From Tupaia tana (lineage: Eukaryota > Chordata > Mammalia > Scandentia > Tupaiidae): a stretch of 64,000 nucleotides of DNA. Under the pieces are notes generated by a model that did not search any database, was not told the origin of the DNA, and saw only the letters and a program-made list of their open reading frames with translations. The position numbers and the translations under genes were made by a program. This document shows, in pieces, positions 11,006 through 21,960 of the stretch; the first letter of the stretch is position 1, and each line of letters begins with the position of its first letter. The DNA lies in contig JAKSZU010000012.1 of assembly GCA_026018925.1 (NCBI GenBank), positions 30,431,814 to 30,495,813 of the forward strand, read 5' to 3'.

Positions 11006-11186
11006 AAAACAACCAAAAAAGCAGTGGGAGGCATGTCATTATCAGCCTGATGGGCTATATAGGTTAATCATAAATATGAGTACACATTATTTTTAAACAT
11101 TACATATGGGTGTATATGTATACACATAGTAAAATTAGACTAATAACATATTAAGATATGTATTGTATAAAACACATACTTTTGAG

Positions 11187-11428
11187 CTGACTCTGATCTG
11201 GTGTTTAAGGCAGTCAAATCCCATATGGCCATCCACACGATGTGGGTCTTGGACCAATGACTTGAGTAATACATGGGGTGCATGTGTGTGTGTGCCCAAA
11301 ATCCTGAAAGGAGGGAGAAATGGAGGAGAAAGAATTACAGCGTGATCATTACCCATGGGAAGGAGTTTGCTTTTTCCCCCCCCTCTCTCTCTGTGGTAAG
11401 CACACATGTCCTCTAGCAAAAATAAAAA
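11187..11428 (+). mobile_element. SINE-A, old
   Basis: Weak head, body CCAAAATCCTGAAAGGAGGG, end CCTCTAGCAAAAAT. Nested in L1 ORF2. Confidence 0.7.
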
Positions 11429-11751
11429 ACAAACATCTGCTTTTAAAATACCTATGGAACACACAAGAATATAATGGCAATAAAACTAGAAATTCCTAAC
11501 CCATTTGAATAACAAAAAGAACCCCTTAAAAATGTCAATATTTCCCTAAAAGGACTTGACTGAGTCAAAGAAGAATTTTAAATGTAATTGCCAACTATTT
11601 GTAAAATAATACCACAACTGACCTTAACCAAAAGGCTGAGAAGTGATAAAAAAAAATGATAAAAAACTTTACATATCAAAAAGTATACAATGCAGCCAAA
11701 GCTGAATTCAGAGGGAAATCATAGCCTTAAATGCTTACATCACTGTGACCA

Positions 11752-11940
11752 ACCGCTGGGGTGGTGGTTAAGGTGGAGGACACTCCCAACATGGCTGACC
11801 ATGGTTTAAGTCCCAGATCTGTTGGCTTGATTTCTCACTTCCTCTCTCTCTCTCTCTCACTCTCACTCTCTCTCTCTGTTTCTCTCTGGTCAAATTAAAA
11901 TAAATGAATGAATGGATGAAATTAAATAATTAATTCTTTA
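11752..11940 (+). mobile_element. SINE-A short form
   Basis: GCTGGGGTGGTGGTTAAGGT head, GTTGGCTTGATTTCTCACTT junction, CT tract, GGTCAAATTAAAATAAA end. Confidence 0.75.
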
Positions 11941-11954
11941 AAAATGGTTGCATC

Positions 11955-12222
11955 GGGACCAGCAGTTAGCGTAATGGCTATGTCGCTGGACTCCCACGTA
12001 GTTGACCACGGTTCGCGTCCTGGACCCAGTGGCTTAAAAGTCATGCCTGGCGCGTGTGCGTGCGTGCCCAAGATCCTGAGAGGAGAAGGGAGGAGAAGGG
12101 ATTGCGGCATGGCCATCCCCCCTGGGGGGTGATTTCTCACTTTCTGTCTCTCTGTCTCTCTCTGTCTGTCTAGCAAGCGCACGCGCCCTATAGCAAAAAC
12201 CTCTCCAAAAAAAAAAAAAAAA
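11955..12222 (+). mobile_element. SINE-A, young
   Basis: GGGACCAGCAGTTAGCGTAA head through CCCTATAGCAAAAACC and poly(A). Target duplication AAAATGGTTGCATC on both sides (11941-11954 and about 12223-12236). Confidence 0.9.
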
Positions 12223-12469
12223 AAATGGTTGCATCATTTAAAAAGAATGACAGTAAACAAACAGGTATTTACTTGAAAATGCTTATAGAGAAAGAACAGA
12301 AAACTTAGCCTAGGGCAATTAAGAGGAAAAAAATAATAAAAAATAAATATGCAGACTAATTACTTAGTCTACAATAGAACTGAGAAATAAATTCAGCTAT
12401 GCTTTAAACAAGCAAACATAAACATTACTTGTATGGCATGGGAAACTTTTGATGACTTGGCACTTGTCA

Positions 12470-12720
12470 AGTTTTTATCTTTATCCCTTGACAATGCCCC
12501 TGCAAACTCAATTCCTGCCATCTGAACTTTGGACCCCTTGCTATCTGAACTCAGACACCAGATTGATTCAGATACAATCTTTGAGATAGGGCTGGTATGT
12601 TTGGCTCTCCAAGCTCTTGTTACCTGCTATTACTCCCATCCACTAGTGAAGTCCACTTGCTCTAGTAAGGCCCAGTTCAAATGCCCTCTCTTCCAGGCAG
12701 GCTTCATGGATTCAAACAAC
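12470..12720 (+). mobile_element. L2 fragment
   Basis: AAGGCCCAGTTCAAATGCCC and CCAGGCAGGCTTCATGGA match the L2 segment 'aaggcccagctcaaatgccacctcctccatgaagcct'. Confidence 0.5.
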
Positions 12721-12829
12721 TACAACACAAGTCAACACAAGATGAACACTATAAGGGTAAACCTAACATTTGTGGCAGTGAGGATTAGTGGGTTAATGGG
12801 TGGAGCTGGATCTAACTGTGGAATTGGAG

Positions 12830-13135
12830 GAGAGCTGCCTGGTGGCAGTGATATGTGAGCTGGTTCATGAAGGAGAAATGGGATTTCATCTCACAATGGA
12901 GCAGAGGACAGGGCACACTTGAGAGAAGGAGAAGCTTGAGCACACACGGGAGTGTGTGTGTAAGGACAGAGTGGTTTGGAGAACGGCAGGACAGCCTATA
13001 TGACTGTGTGCTGGGGGAGGCTATGGGGACTGGGGACAGGTGAGTGTGGACAGGTCAATGGCACAAGTCACACAGGGTCTTGAATGAAACTATGCCTCAT
13101 TTTTCTGTGGATAGCACTTCTGCAGGTGCCAGAAG
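12830..13135 (-). mobile_element. L2 fragment
   Basis: GGTTTGGAGAACGGCAGGAC and ACACAGGGTCTTGAATG resemble the reverse strand of L2. Confidence 0.35.
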
Positions 13136-13165
13136 CAGAATCGTGATGCTGGGACTGTCAAATGG

Positions 13166-13179
13166 TCACTAGATGGCGG
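13166..13179 (+). promoter_or_regulatory. Candidate CTCF site, forward
   Basis: TCACTAGATGGCGG matches 13 of 14 positions of the CTCF core CCASYAGRKGGCRS. It lies in non-SINE sequence about 6 kb upstream of the P2RY2 CpG island. Confidence 0.45.
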
Positions 13180-13559
13180 AACTCGGATTGTGGGTGTTGT
13201 TGGGTGTTCTTTAAACTGGCAGGATGCTCAGGAGGAACTGGGGAACTGGGGAAAGGCGGGTGACAGCTCTGCCTCTGGAGGCCTGAGCAGGGGCTAAAGG
13301 GCCGAGCCCTGGGTCTGTTTCTCCTTTCAGACCCACTTCTTAGTTCCTGCATGCCACTTCCCACTCCGTCCTCTACGACCAGGGAGGGGCTGGCAGGCAG
13401 CTCCCAGCAGCGCCCCAGTGGCCATGGATAGTCACGCAGCTGTATCCATGTATCTGGCCCAGCCCCCACCAGGGCCTCTGTGGTCAGGTCTTTGTGTCTG
13501 CACAGTGGCCCTCTTTGTCCTGAGTCGCTTCCCCCACCTTCCTGTGCCCTTCTCTTTCT

Positions 13560-13770
13560 CTCTGGTGTCACAAAAGCACTGGCTTTATAGAGAGACAGGG
13601 CTGGCTTCTAGTCTTGGCTTCCCCCTTTAATTCTGTGCGACTCCGAGCAAGTCCCTTTGCTTCTCTGATCCTTAGCTCTTGGGTCTGTGTAAAATTGCTG
13701 TTGCAAGGAATCCGAGTTCTGGCGAGAGTTGGTCTGCAAGTCAGTGCTGAGACCCAAACAACAGATGATG
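13560..13770 (+). mobile_element. MIR
   Basis: AATTCTGTGCGACTCCGAGC, AAGTCCCTTTGCTTCTCTGA. Confidence 0.6.
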
Positions 13771-13844
13771 TCCACGGGACCCCCGCCCAACCCTCAGGCC
13801 ATTCGCTGGCCCTCCTGCTTACATCTCCCACCTCTCCTTAACCT

Positions 13845-13985
13845 GGCCAGGTGGCTACTGTTCTCTCTTTTGACAGATGAAGAAACTAAGGCCAGCAGAT
13901 GAGGCTGGCTTCCTGTGCACAGGGCCTGTGGTTACAGAGCCATGCTTCGGAGGACCTGCACTTGGTTTAGTACTCTGCTCTCACC
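13845..13985 (-). mobile_element. MIR
   Basis: TTTTGACAGATGAAGAAACT. Confidence 0.5.
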
Positions 13986-14006
13986 ATCTTGAGGTTCTTA
14001 ATGACC

Positions 14007-14033
14007 TTTTTTTTTTCTTTTTCTTTTTTTTTT

Positions 14034-14079
<46 letters not shown>

Positions 14080-15248
14080 CATAGGGAACATGCACTTGCC
14101 AGAGAGACACAGAGAGAGGGAAAGTAAGAAATCACCTACCAGGAGGGATGGACATGCTACAATACCTTCTCCTCCATTGTCCTTTTGGGATTGGGGGCAC
14201 GCATGCACACATGCATGCAAGTGTGCCAGGAATAATTTTTTTTGAAAGATTTTTGGTATAAGGTGCATGTGCTCACTGGAGAGACAGAGACAGAGAGATA
14301 GAAAGCAAGTAATCACCACCTGGGGGGATGGCCACACTGCAATCCATTCTCCTCCATTCTCTTGGGATCTTGAGCAAACATGCACCCGGCATAAGTTCTT
14401 TTTTTTTTTTTTTTTTTTTTTTTGCTATAGGGCGCGTGCGCTCGCCAGACAGAGAGACAGAGAGACAGAGAGATAGAAAGCGAGAAATCATCCCCCAGGG
14501 GGGATGGCCACGCCACAGTCCCTTCTCCTCCATTCTCCTCTCGGGATCTTGGGCATGCACGCACACGCGCCTGGCATGAGTTTAAGCCGCCGGGTCCGGG
14601 ACTCGAACCACGGTCGACAACGTGGGAGTCCAGCAACATAGCCATTATGCTAACTGCTGGTCCCAAGTTCTTTTTTTTTTTTTTTTTTTAAGAATTCTTT
14701 TATTTAACTTTATTTATTTATTTATTTTAATTTGACCAGAGAGCGATAGAGTAAGAGAGAGAGAAAGTGAGAAAGCAAGCTGCCAGATCCAGGACTCAAA
14801 CTGTAGTTGGCCATGTGGAAGTCCAGTGCCCTTAACTGCCATGCCACCTGCTGGTTCCCCCCATCCCCTGCCATGAGTTTTAAGCGGCCAGGTCTGGGAC
14901 TTGAACTGTGGTCGACTACATGGGAGTCCAGAGAAGTAACCATTACACCATCTGCTGGTCCCCAGCATGGTTTCTTTCTTTTTTATTTTTAAGAATTATT
15001 TTATTTAACTTTATTTATTTATTTATTTATTTATTTTTAACTTGACCAGAGAGATAGAGAAAAGCGAGAAGGCAAGTGCCAGGTCTGGGACTTGAACTGC
15101 AGTGGGCCGTGTGGAGTCCAGCGCCCTTAACCACCATGACACCTGCCGGCCTCCCCAGCGTGATTTTCAAACTGCCAGATCTGGGACTCAAACTGTGGTT
15201 AGTCATTTGCGAGTTCAGTGCCTTAATCACCGCACCACTTGCTGGCCC
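14007..15248 (-). mobile_element. Stack of nested SINE-A insertions at one site
   Basis: At least six minus-strand SINE-A pieces are nested. The outermost copy (about 14037-14225 with head 15155-15248) is flanked by GAGGTTCTTAATGAC (13991-14005) and GAGATTCTTAATGAC (15250-15264). Inside it lie a second copy (14236-14396 with head 14865-14962), a young copy (14400-14665) and two short-form copies (14690-14860 and 14966-15150). Confidence 0.8.
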
Positions 15249-15264
15249 GGAGATTCTTAATGAC

Positions 15265-16177
15265 TTTAAAACAAGGGGCCTACGTGTTATGTACTTGGTC
15301 CTAGGAAGAGGTGGAGCAGAGGCTTGTCAGTCCTGAACAAGGCTTCTTTCCTCCAAGGGCTGCCTCCCTCGGGCACCTGCAGCCTGGCATGCTGAGAACC
15401 AGAGCTTCCGGGCTGTCTTTGGCATCAATGCTCCTGTCCTCTACCCGGGAAACCTGAGTAGCACAGTTCCCAGCCGGCGAAGAGGGAGGATGACGTAGTC
15501 CAACACAGCAGTCCGGGGAACAAACAAGACAAGGCTGCTGGAGCCAGCCCAGCCCCTGAAACTGGAGCCACCAGAGTGGGTCCGAGGGTCGAGGCCCAGC
15601 TCTTGCTCCGGGAATTCATCAGGGCCTTCTGATGCACTACAGCAGACTGCAGTTCCAGAGCCAGGAGACCCCTGAAAGACGTACTGTGCGACTTCGGAGA
15701 TTTACTTCCGCTTTCTGAACCTCAGTCTCCCTATGTGCAAAACGGGAACAATACCTATCTTGCAGGGCTCTGGGGAAGAGTCAATGAAATACCTTAGCAC
15801 GACTAGCACAAAGAAGGTGATTTCTACATAGCGTGCTTACCCATTCACTTAATAAATACCCATGGAGATGAGAGTGTGACAGAGACAGTGGGCACCTGAC
15901 TGCCAGCAGGATGGGCCCTGGCCCTGGCCTCTAAGAGATCCCCCTTAGAGGAGGATGTGGACATTGGTGTGCTAACAGCATGGCAAGTGGAGGGTACCTG
16001 GCTCAATCTTAGGGAAGCGAGTGTGGCGAGTCAGCAGAGTCGAGGACGGAGAAGTACGGAGCAGCAAGTGCCAGGCAGGACACCGTGAGAGCTCACCTCT
16101 TCTGCATGGCTGGACCAGACCAGGAGGTGAACCAGAAGTGGAAAGATTTGGAGTGGCAGACTGGAGAGCCAGGCTTT
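15265..16177. other. No gene seen apart from the MIR listed
   Basis: 15265-15650 is unique-looking. 15840-16170 has faint resemblance to reverse-strand L2 (CCATTCACTTAATAAATACC). Confidence 0.3.
15650..15835 (+). mobile_element. MIR
   Basis: TTTCTGAACCTCAGTCTCCC, AAAACGGGAACAATACCTAT, CTTGCAGGGCTCTGGGGAAG. Confidence 0.7.
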
Positions 16178-16345
16178 TTTTCCCCCAAAATTTATTTATT
16201 TCTTCTATAAGCAAGAGTGGCAGAGAGAGAGTCAGGAAGAGACAGAGAGAGAGAGAGAGAGAGACAGGACCCCTAAGGTGGGTCTCAATGACATGCTCCA
16301 CTCCAACATCAGCCAGCCACGGATCACGGATACCCCCACACACCT
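16178..16345 (-). mobile_element. SINE-B copy 2
   Basis: TTTATTTATTTCTTCTATAA start, AG-rich tract, ACATCAGCCAGCCACGGATC; the reverse complement carries GTGGCTGGCTGATG as in the other SINE-B copies. The tRNA-like head is missing or truncated. Confidence 0.55.
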
Positions 16346-16883
16346 GGCATGTTTAGGAAGGTCTCCAGACAGTAACCCGGAGCCCTGCTGTGTGGGTCAG
16401 CTTTGCAATGGTGCCATTATCCAGCCCCCCGGCATATCATGAGGGTGGTGGAGCCACCAGACAATGTGAGACAGGCGATGGCAGTGAGGGATGACAGATG
16501 CCACCCTAGCCCAGCAGATTCTCAGAGCAGAAGGCTTCCTCAGGGGAGAGGAGGGAAGTTGTGAGAGGGAAGATGAGAAGGCCCGAGCGAGCCCAATGCC
16601 TCCTTGGGCCAGGAGAGACAGGAAGCCTCCTAATGCGCGGAGCTTTACCCTTCCCCTCCCGACCTGCTGCTGCTAATGGAACCCTCACTCCTGCCCCATG
16701 GCTCCATTACCCACCTCGTGGGGACCATTACTGTGCCTGGGCCTTCACCATTAGCCTGCCCTGCTGCTCTGTTCCAGGGAGACTCCCTTGATGCTATTTC
16801 ACCCTTTCAGATGGGGCTTTGTGTGGGACTTGCTGTGTGATCCACTGGGCCTCAATTTCCCGGTTGGATCAATAGTTCTAAAG
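16346..16883. other. No gene seen
   Basis: Unique-looking GC-rich sequence; no repeat family recognised. Confidence 0.4.
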
Positions 16884-17148
16884 TCTTTTTTTTTTTTTTT
16901 TTTTTGAGAGAGAGAGATTTTTACTATAGGGTGTGTACACTCACTGAAGAGACAGAGGGAGAAAGCAAGAAATCACCCACCAGGGGAGATGGCCAGGCTG
17001 TAATCCTTTCTCTTCCATTCTCCTCTTGGGATTTTGGACATGCATGCACACGCATCTGGTGTGAGTTTTAAGCCACTGGGTTCGGGACCTGAATTGCTGT
17101 CAGCTACATGGGAGTCCAGCAATGTAACCACTACAGCATTTGCTATCC
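16884..17148 (-). mobile_element. SINE-A
   Basis: Poly(T), TTTTTACTATAGGGTGTGTA, to ACAGCATTTGCTATCCC. Flanked by AGTTCTAAAGTCTTTT and TTGTTCTAAATTCTTTT. Confidence 0.85.
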
Positions 17149-17205
17149 CAATTGTTCTAAATTCTTTTAGTCGTAGAATCTTCTTCTTCTCTTTCTCCTT
17201 CTTCT

Positions 17206-17586
17206 TCTTTTAATTGCTGAAGGACATGTGCACTTATCAGAGGGAGACAGAGAGACAAAGACAGAGAGAGGAGGCAGCCTCCAATGGGGTGTGATCATGC
17301 AGCAAGTCCTTCTCATTCATTTTAATATCCTATCAAGATTTTGGGCATGGGGGACCAGCAGTTAGTGTAATGGCTATGTCGCTGGACTCCCACGTAGTCG
17401 ACCACGGTTCGCGTCCTGGACCCGGTGGCTTAAACTCATGCCAGGCACGTGTGTGTGCATGCCCAAAATCCCGAGAGGAGAATGGAGGAGAAGGGATTGC
17501 GGCGTGGCCATCTCCCCTGGGGGGTGATTTCTCACTTTCTATCTCTCTGTCTCTCTCTGTCTGTCTGGCGAGCGCACGCGCCCTAT

Positions 17587-17620
<34 letters not shown>

Positions 17621-17740
17621 TTTTGGGCATGAACACATACATACTGACATATTTTTCAAGCCATCAGGGCTGGGATTCAAACTGCGTGGTTGGCCATGTG
17701 GTCTATAGCTCCCTTAATCATTCTGCTACAGGGTTGGCCC
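17206..17740 (-). mobile_element. Old SINE-A (minus) split by a young SINE-A (plus)
   Basis: The inner young copy (17350-17616, + strand, GGGGACCAGCAGTTAGTGTA) is flanked by a perfect 15-bp duplication, AAGATTTTGGGCATG (17335-17349 and 17617-17631), that belongs to the outer minus-strand SINE. Confidence 0.9.
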
Positions 17741-18944
17741 ACTATAGAAGTTTCTATATATTTCCAGCAAATTCTTATCAGGAGACATAAATAAATACAA
17801 ATTATAAAAGTAAATGTTTTCATATTGAAATGGGGTAGGGGCTCCCCTAGGTCCTTCTAGGAAAGGGGGACTCCCCTGGGGAATTTGAAACCTGCAGGAT
17901 TAAAACCCAGTGATGGAAGTGTCAAGAGAAGATGTCTGAAGGCCTAGATGTCCAGCCCACGGTGAAAGGGGTTACTAACCCCTTGAATCCAGGCACCTGG
18001 GGTTGACGGGCAAACCCCTAAGAGAACGTAACACAAGCCAGCACGTCAGAGATCGTTATTACTCCATTTGGCAGAAGAGGAACCTGAAGCTCTGAGAAGA
18101 GTCATGGGAGAGGTGAGGCAAGATAGAAATCTATGGCTGTGGAGGCCGTGGTGTTCAAGGACAGGCCCTTTCCTCTGCTCCTCAGGCCTAAGTCACCTGT
18201 TGCAGTGGCTCGGGTACACTGGTCTCAGAAATGCCATTTCTTTGGCTGTAGCTAAGGGGGTAGAGCAGGGCAGAGGCCTGGAGAGGCCCTTATCCTAGGT
18301 GTATCTGCTGAGGGAGGCTGAGCCTGGGTCCTCATCTTGGTATCCAAGGGATTTTTTTTTTTTCCTCCTGGGCTAACCAGTAGAGACAGTAGACAGTTTG
18401 AAGACAGAACAGGAAGGAGAAAGAGTGGGCTGGCTTGGGATCCAGGGCCTAAGGGAATTTCCCCACACTGGGACCCTAAGTCCTGGGCCTCACAAGCTGA
18501 AGATACAGGGAGACTATGGCCCCCAGAGAGTGCATGGACCAGCGTGGACACTAGGCGGAGAAGGTTGGACAAGGGGCCTTTGTGTGTCCCAGGCAGAGGT
18601 CCCAGGGGCCTGTAGAGGCGGCTCAGCCACCGTGTCTCCACTTTGCAGCTAGTCAGCTAGCCAGCACTCTTCCTGGGCCCCTGCTGGGGCTGCCAGCTAG
18701 CCTTGTCAGCTGATGTGGAGCCGGGCAGGGAGCCGGGCAAGCTTTTGGGCAGCCTCTGCACCTGTCCAGACAACACACCACCCCGAGCACCTGGTGGTGA
18801 GCACTGAGAGGTGGAGGATGAGTGTAACTGGCTCCATCTCACAGAACAGGAGGCCTTGGGAGGGACTGGGACTGGGTCAAGGTCTCTTAGAGTCAGAGCT
18901 GAAGCTGGGCCAGAAATGAGAGCTCCCAGACCAGAAATGAGAGA
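17741..18944. other. Upstream flank of the P2RY2 island, no gene seen
   Basis: A MIR-like scrap at about 18050-18115 (CCATTTGGCAGAAGAGGAAC). The remainder is unique-looking and could hold promoter-proximal elements. Confidence 0.35.
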
Positions 18945-19060
18945 GGACATTCACTCAGTCATCCATTCCCATGTGTAAAGAATGAGCAGCTATCAGTCTG
19001 GGGACACAGCAGGAGGATAGCAGACTGGGCCCCTGCTCCTGAGCTCACAGCCTAGGGAAA
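18945..19060 (-). mobile_element. L2 3' end
   Basis: TTCACTCAGTCATCCATTCC, GGGGACACAGCAGGAGGATA, CCCTGCTCCTGAGCTCACAG. Confidence 0.5.
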
Positions 19061-19399
19061 GGCCTGGGGTGCCTCACGGTGGAAGCCATCAGAGCAGGGC
19101 AGAAAAGGGAGTTAAGGCAGCTCAGAATAAGGGACCAGCGAGTAAGGAGTTCGGGGACCAGCTGGTGAGATGAAGGAGGAGAAGGGAGCTGGGAGGAGAG
19201 AGGCAGCGCCCCAGGACCCCGCTTCCTACCCAGGGCACCGGGGACCCTCACCCCCGTGTCTGGAGCAAGGGGAGGCGCGTTTTCAGCCCAGTGTCCTGAG
19301 CAGGTGCTGCTGGAACAGGTCTCTGAGGCGAGCCAAGCCGGGACAGGCGGGGGTCCCGCGGAGGCGCACAGACACAGAGCAAATCTCGTAAAACTCGAC

Positions 19400-20150
19400 G
19401 AAGATCTCGACTCCCTTGCTTCCCCCTCTTGGGGGCGGCGGGCGGCCCCTAAACCACCAGGCACTGGGACTGTCGCCGGCCCCTCCCGGCGAAGCGCCCG
19501 CGCCCACGGCGGCCGCTCTGACCCGGCCGTCCGGACTAAACTGGGCGGCGTCCCGGAGCTGGTGGCGAAGTGTCTGCCGGGGCGGGTGGGGGGGCGGTGC
19601 CAAGGTTTGTCCGGCGTCCGCCCCGCCCCCTGCCGGGCCCAGAGCCGGGGTGCAGAGCGAGGCGGGGCGTGGGCGCGGGGCTCCCGGGCACGTGGGTCCC
19701 TGCGCCCTGCTGTCGCGCGGGCTCTGGCGGAGGCCTGGCGCAGCGCGAGGTGAGAGGCGGGCCGCCCGGAGGGGCAGGACACGGAGAGGGTCCGCGGGCG
19801 CCGCGGGGGACGCGGCGGGTCAGCCCCGCGCAGGTGTCGCCTGGGCGCTGGGCAGGGAAGGCGAGCGAGTGAGCCGTCCCAGTGGGGCAGGGCTCCGAGC
19901 CCCGGCGCAGCGCGGAATCGGACCGGGCGGGCGCGCCTGCGGGCCGGTGGTTGAACTTTGTCTCCCCTGGAGCGCGAGTTCGGTGAGTGGTGGCTGGGGT
20001 GTGCGTGTCCGCGGATTTGGGAAGCCTGTCAATAGGGTGAGTGCACGCTCAACTTGGGGAACTTGTCTGCGTCTGTGCTCGGGCGTGGGCGCCCCGGCGA
20101 CGTGGGGCCTCAACCAGAGACCCAGGAATCCCCCGGAGATAGGCCGCGGC
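19400..20150 (+). promoter_or_regulatory. P2RY2: CpG island, probable P2RY2 promoter
   Basis: CpG density is very high and GC boxes are frequent (for example GGGGCGG at about 19588 and CCGCCCCGCCCC at about 19618-19630). I see no TATA box. The island is about 15 kb upstream of the P2RY2 coding exon, similar to the distance known in human. No other gene is visible nearby. The strand is assigned from the gene, not from a core promoter motif. Confidence 0.65.
19630..19749 (+). other. P2RY2: Candidate P2RY2 first (non-coding) exon with splice donor
   Basis: Inside the CpG island, GCGAG|GTGAGAGG places a strong 5' splice site after 19749. A second usable donor, TTCG|GTGAGTGG, lies after 19982 and could define a longer or alternative exon. 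The start given is a guess at the 3' side of the GC-box cluster. No transcript evidence is available. Confidence 0.35.
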
Positions 20151-20654
20151 TCCCCCTACCCTGTTTTCCCCTGTCGTCGTCTTCCCATAGTCACTCTGAG
20201 TGACCCGCTGTCCTGGGCATCAGTAAGACTTGAGGGGGCGGCAGCCGTGAGAAAAGGAGGGGGAGGGGACAGTGCCGAAGTACAGTTAAGCCTCTCTGTC
20301 AGGGGACTTTTACTCTGGCAGATGGTGCTCTAGGACGATTCAGTCAGGAGGAAGGTAGTGACCCCCTAACCTCCAAGTCTGCCAGTGACAGGCTTGGTGT
20401 CCTCAGGAGCCAGTCCCCAGGGCCAGGTCCCACTGGGACCTAGCACTGTCAGTTTGGGATCTCTGGAGCTCGGATTGGCTGTTCCTCTCAGCATAGCCAG
20501 TGTCCTGGGGTCCCTAGCCCCACCTGCTCCTTTGTTTTGGTTCTAGCTAAAAATAATGAGCTTTTGAGGGTCAGGGTGGGGCCTCACCCACTTACCTGTG
20601 GGTGGGAGTGGGAAAATTCTTTGAGCAGAGAAGGTTTTCAAAAGAGCTTCAGAG

Positions 20655-20905
20655 AGCGGGACCAGCAGATGGCGTTTTGGTTACGTCGCTGGACTCCCAC
20701 ATAATTAACTGCAGTTCGACTCCCGGACCTAGTGACTTAAACTGTGCACGCATGCCCAAAATCCTGAGAGGAGAACAGAAGAGAAAGGATTGTGGTGTCC
20801 ATCCTCCCTGGGGGGCGATTTCTTGCTTTCTGTCTTTCTGGCTCTCTCTGGCAAGCACACACACCCTATAGCAAAAATCTCTTTAAAAAAAAGAGAGAGA
20901 GAGAG
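20655..20905 (+). mobile_element. SINE-A in P2RY2 intron 1
   Basis: CGGGACCAGCAGATGGCGTT head to CCCTATAGCAAAAATC. Target duplication AGAGCTTCAGAG at 20643-20654 and 20906-20917. Confidence 0.9.
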
Positions 20906-20917
20906 AGAGCTTCAGAG

Positions 20918-21045
20918 GATTCGGGGACTTACGTTACAGTGCTACCTTGGCCACTGTGTGACCCTGTGCAAGCCCATCCCCTCTCTGGGACTCAGTGGCC
21001 TCATCTGTATAAAGGGGACAATAACGATGTGGCATTTGAAAGCTA
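20918..21045 (+). mobile_element. MIR
   Basis: CACTGTGTGACCCTGTGCAA, CTCAGTGGCCTCATCTGTAT. Confidence 0.65.
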
Positions 21046-21384
21046 TGGAGGAGCTGATTCACGGGTCGGTCGTGTCCAGCACCACAGTGCCCCTGGGCAG
21101 ACCCAGGCAGACTCGCAGCCTTGGGTGGAGATGGAAAGGTCAGTCTCCTGAAACTGAAATCCCAGCGGTGCTCCTCCTAGGGACTGAACTCTCGCAGACA
21201 GAACCCTTAGTGTGGTTCTTGAGGCCTCTCTGAACTGTCCCTGTCCACCTTTCTACCACCTCTCCTACCTGACCGATCACCTGCAGTGACTGCGTGGAGC
21301 CGCCTGTGCCCACCGGGCTGTTTCATGCCTCTGACCCACTGAACATCACGTTTTCACTGCCTGTTTTCTCTCCCACTCTCACCT

Positions 21385-21650
21385 GCAGAGCTTCCCAAGC
21401 TCGGGGCCTGGGGCCTGGCTTAGATGTCCCCTTCTCCAAAAAGTCTTCTTTGATTCCCCAGTTGGGCTGGACACTTCTGGACACTCGCGGTCCCAGTGCT
21501 GACAACTCTGGTCCCACCTTGGACTGTCATGGTCTATGTCTCTTCCTTCCCTCTCACCAGGTCTGGGGACTCCTGAAGCACAGAAACTGGGTCTCATTCA
21601 TTTCTGTGTTGCCAGCACCCCGCACAGTGCTGAACCGAACTGAGAGACAG
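21385..21650 (+). mobile_element. L2 3' end
   Basis: AAAAGTCTTCTTTGATTCCC, CACAGAAACTGGGTCTCATT and GTGTTGCCAGCACCCCGCAC in L2 order. Confidence 0.65.
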
Positions 21651-21799
21651 GGAGCAGATTCCATCTCCTGCCCCCAACTTCCCCAGTGAAGGCCTGTCTG
21701 CAGCGACACGCCATGTCATTATAGGGAAGGTTAAACCAGAGTCAGTTATCAGAGAAGATGGTACAGGTTGCCAGAACAGTGTGGCCTGGGCCACTGCAG

Positions 21800-21960
21800 G
21801 ACTCAGAATGTGCAGACCGAAAACCCTCATCCTGAAGAAATAGGGAGCCATAGAAGTTCGTGAGCAGAGGAGATCCGTGGTCAGGGCAGCGTTTCAGAAA
21901 GAGCTCTCTGGCTGTGAGGTGGGGAACAGATTGAGTGCAGGGAGGCGAGGGCATTGGGAG
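21800..21960 (-). mobile_element. L2 fragment
   Basis: ATAGGGAGCCATAGAAGTTC, GTGGTCAGGGCAGCGTTTCA, AGAGCTCTCTGGCTGTGAGG resemble reverse-strand L2. Confidence 0.45.

Larger units (their letters stand above)
10201..12420 (+). mobile_element. L1 ORF2 remnant with SINE insertions
   Basis: AAAGTAGGATGGCAATAGTG (10267-), AATGGCAATAAAACTAGAAA (11475-), GAGTCAAAGAAGAATTTTAA and CAGAGGGAAATCATAGCC (11710-) follow L1 ORF2 order. The frame is destroyed. SINEs interrupt it at 10386, 10762, 11187, 11752 and 11955. Confidence 0.7.

Noticed and set aside
19045-20333. Long frames on both strands in the CpG island (19045-19782 minus, 19416-20333 plus)
   Set aside because: Open only because of GC richness; no recognisable protein. 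The region is better read as promoter and untranslated exon.
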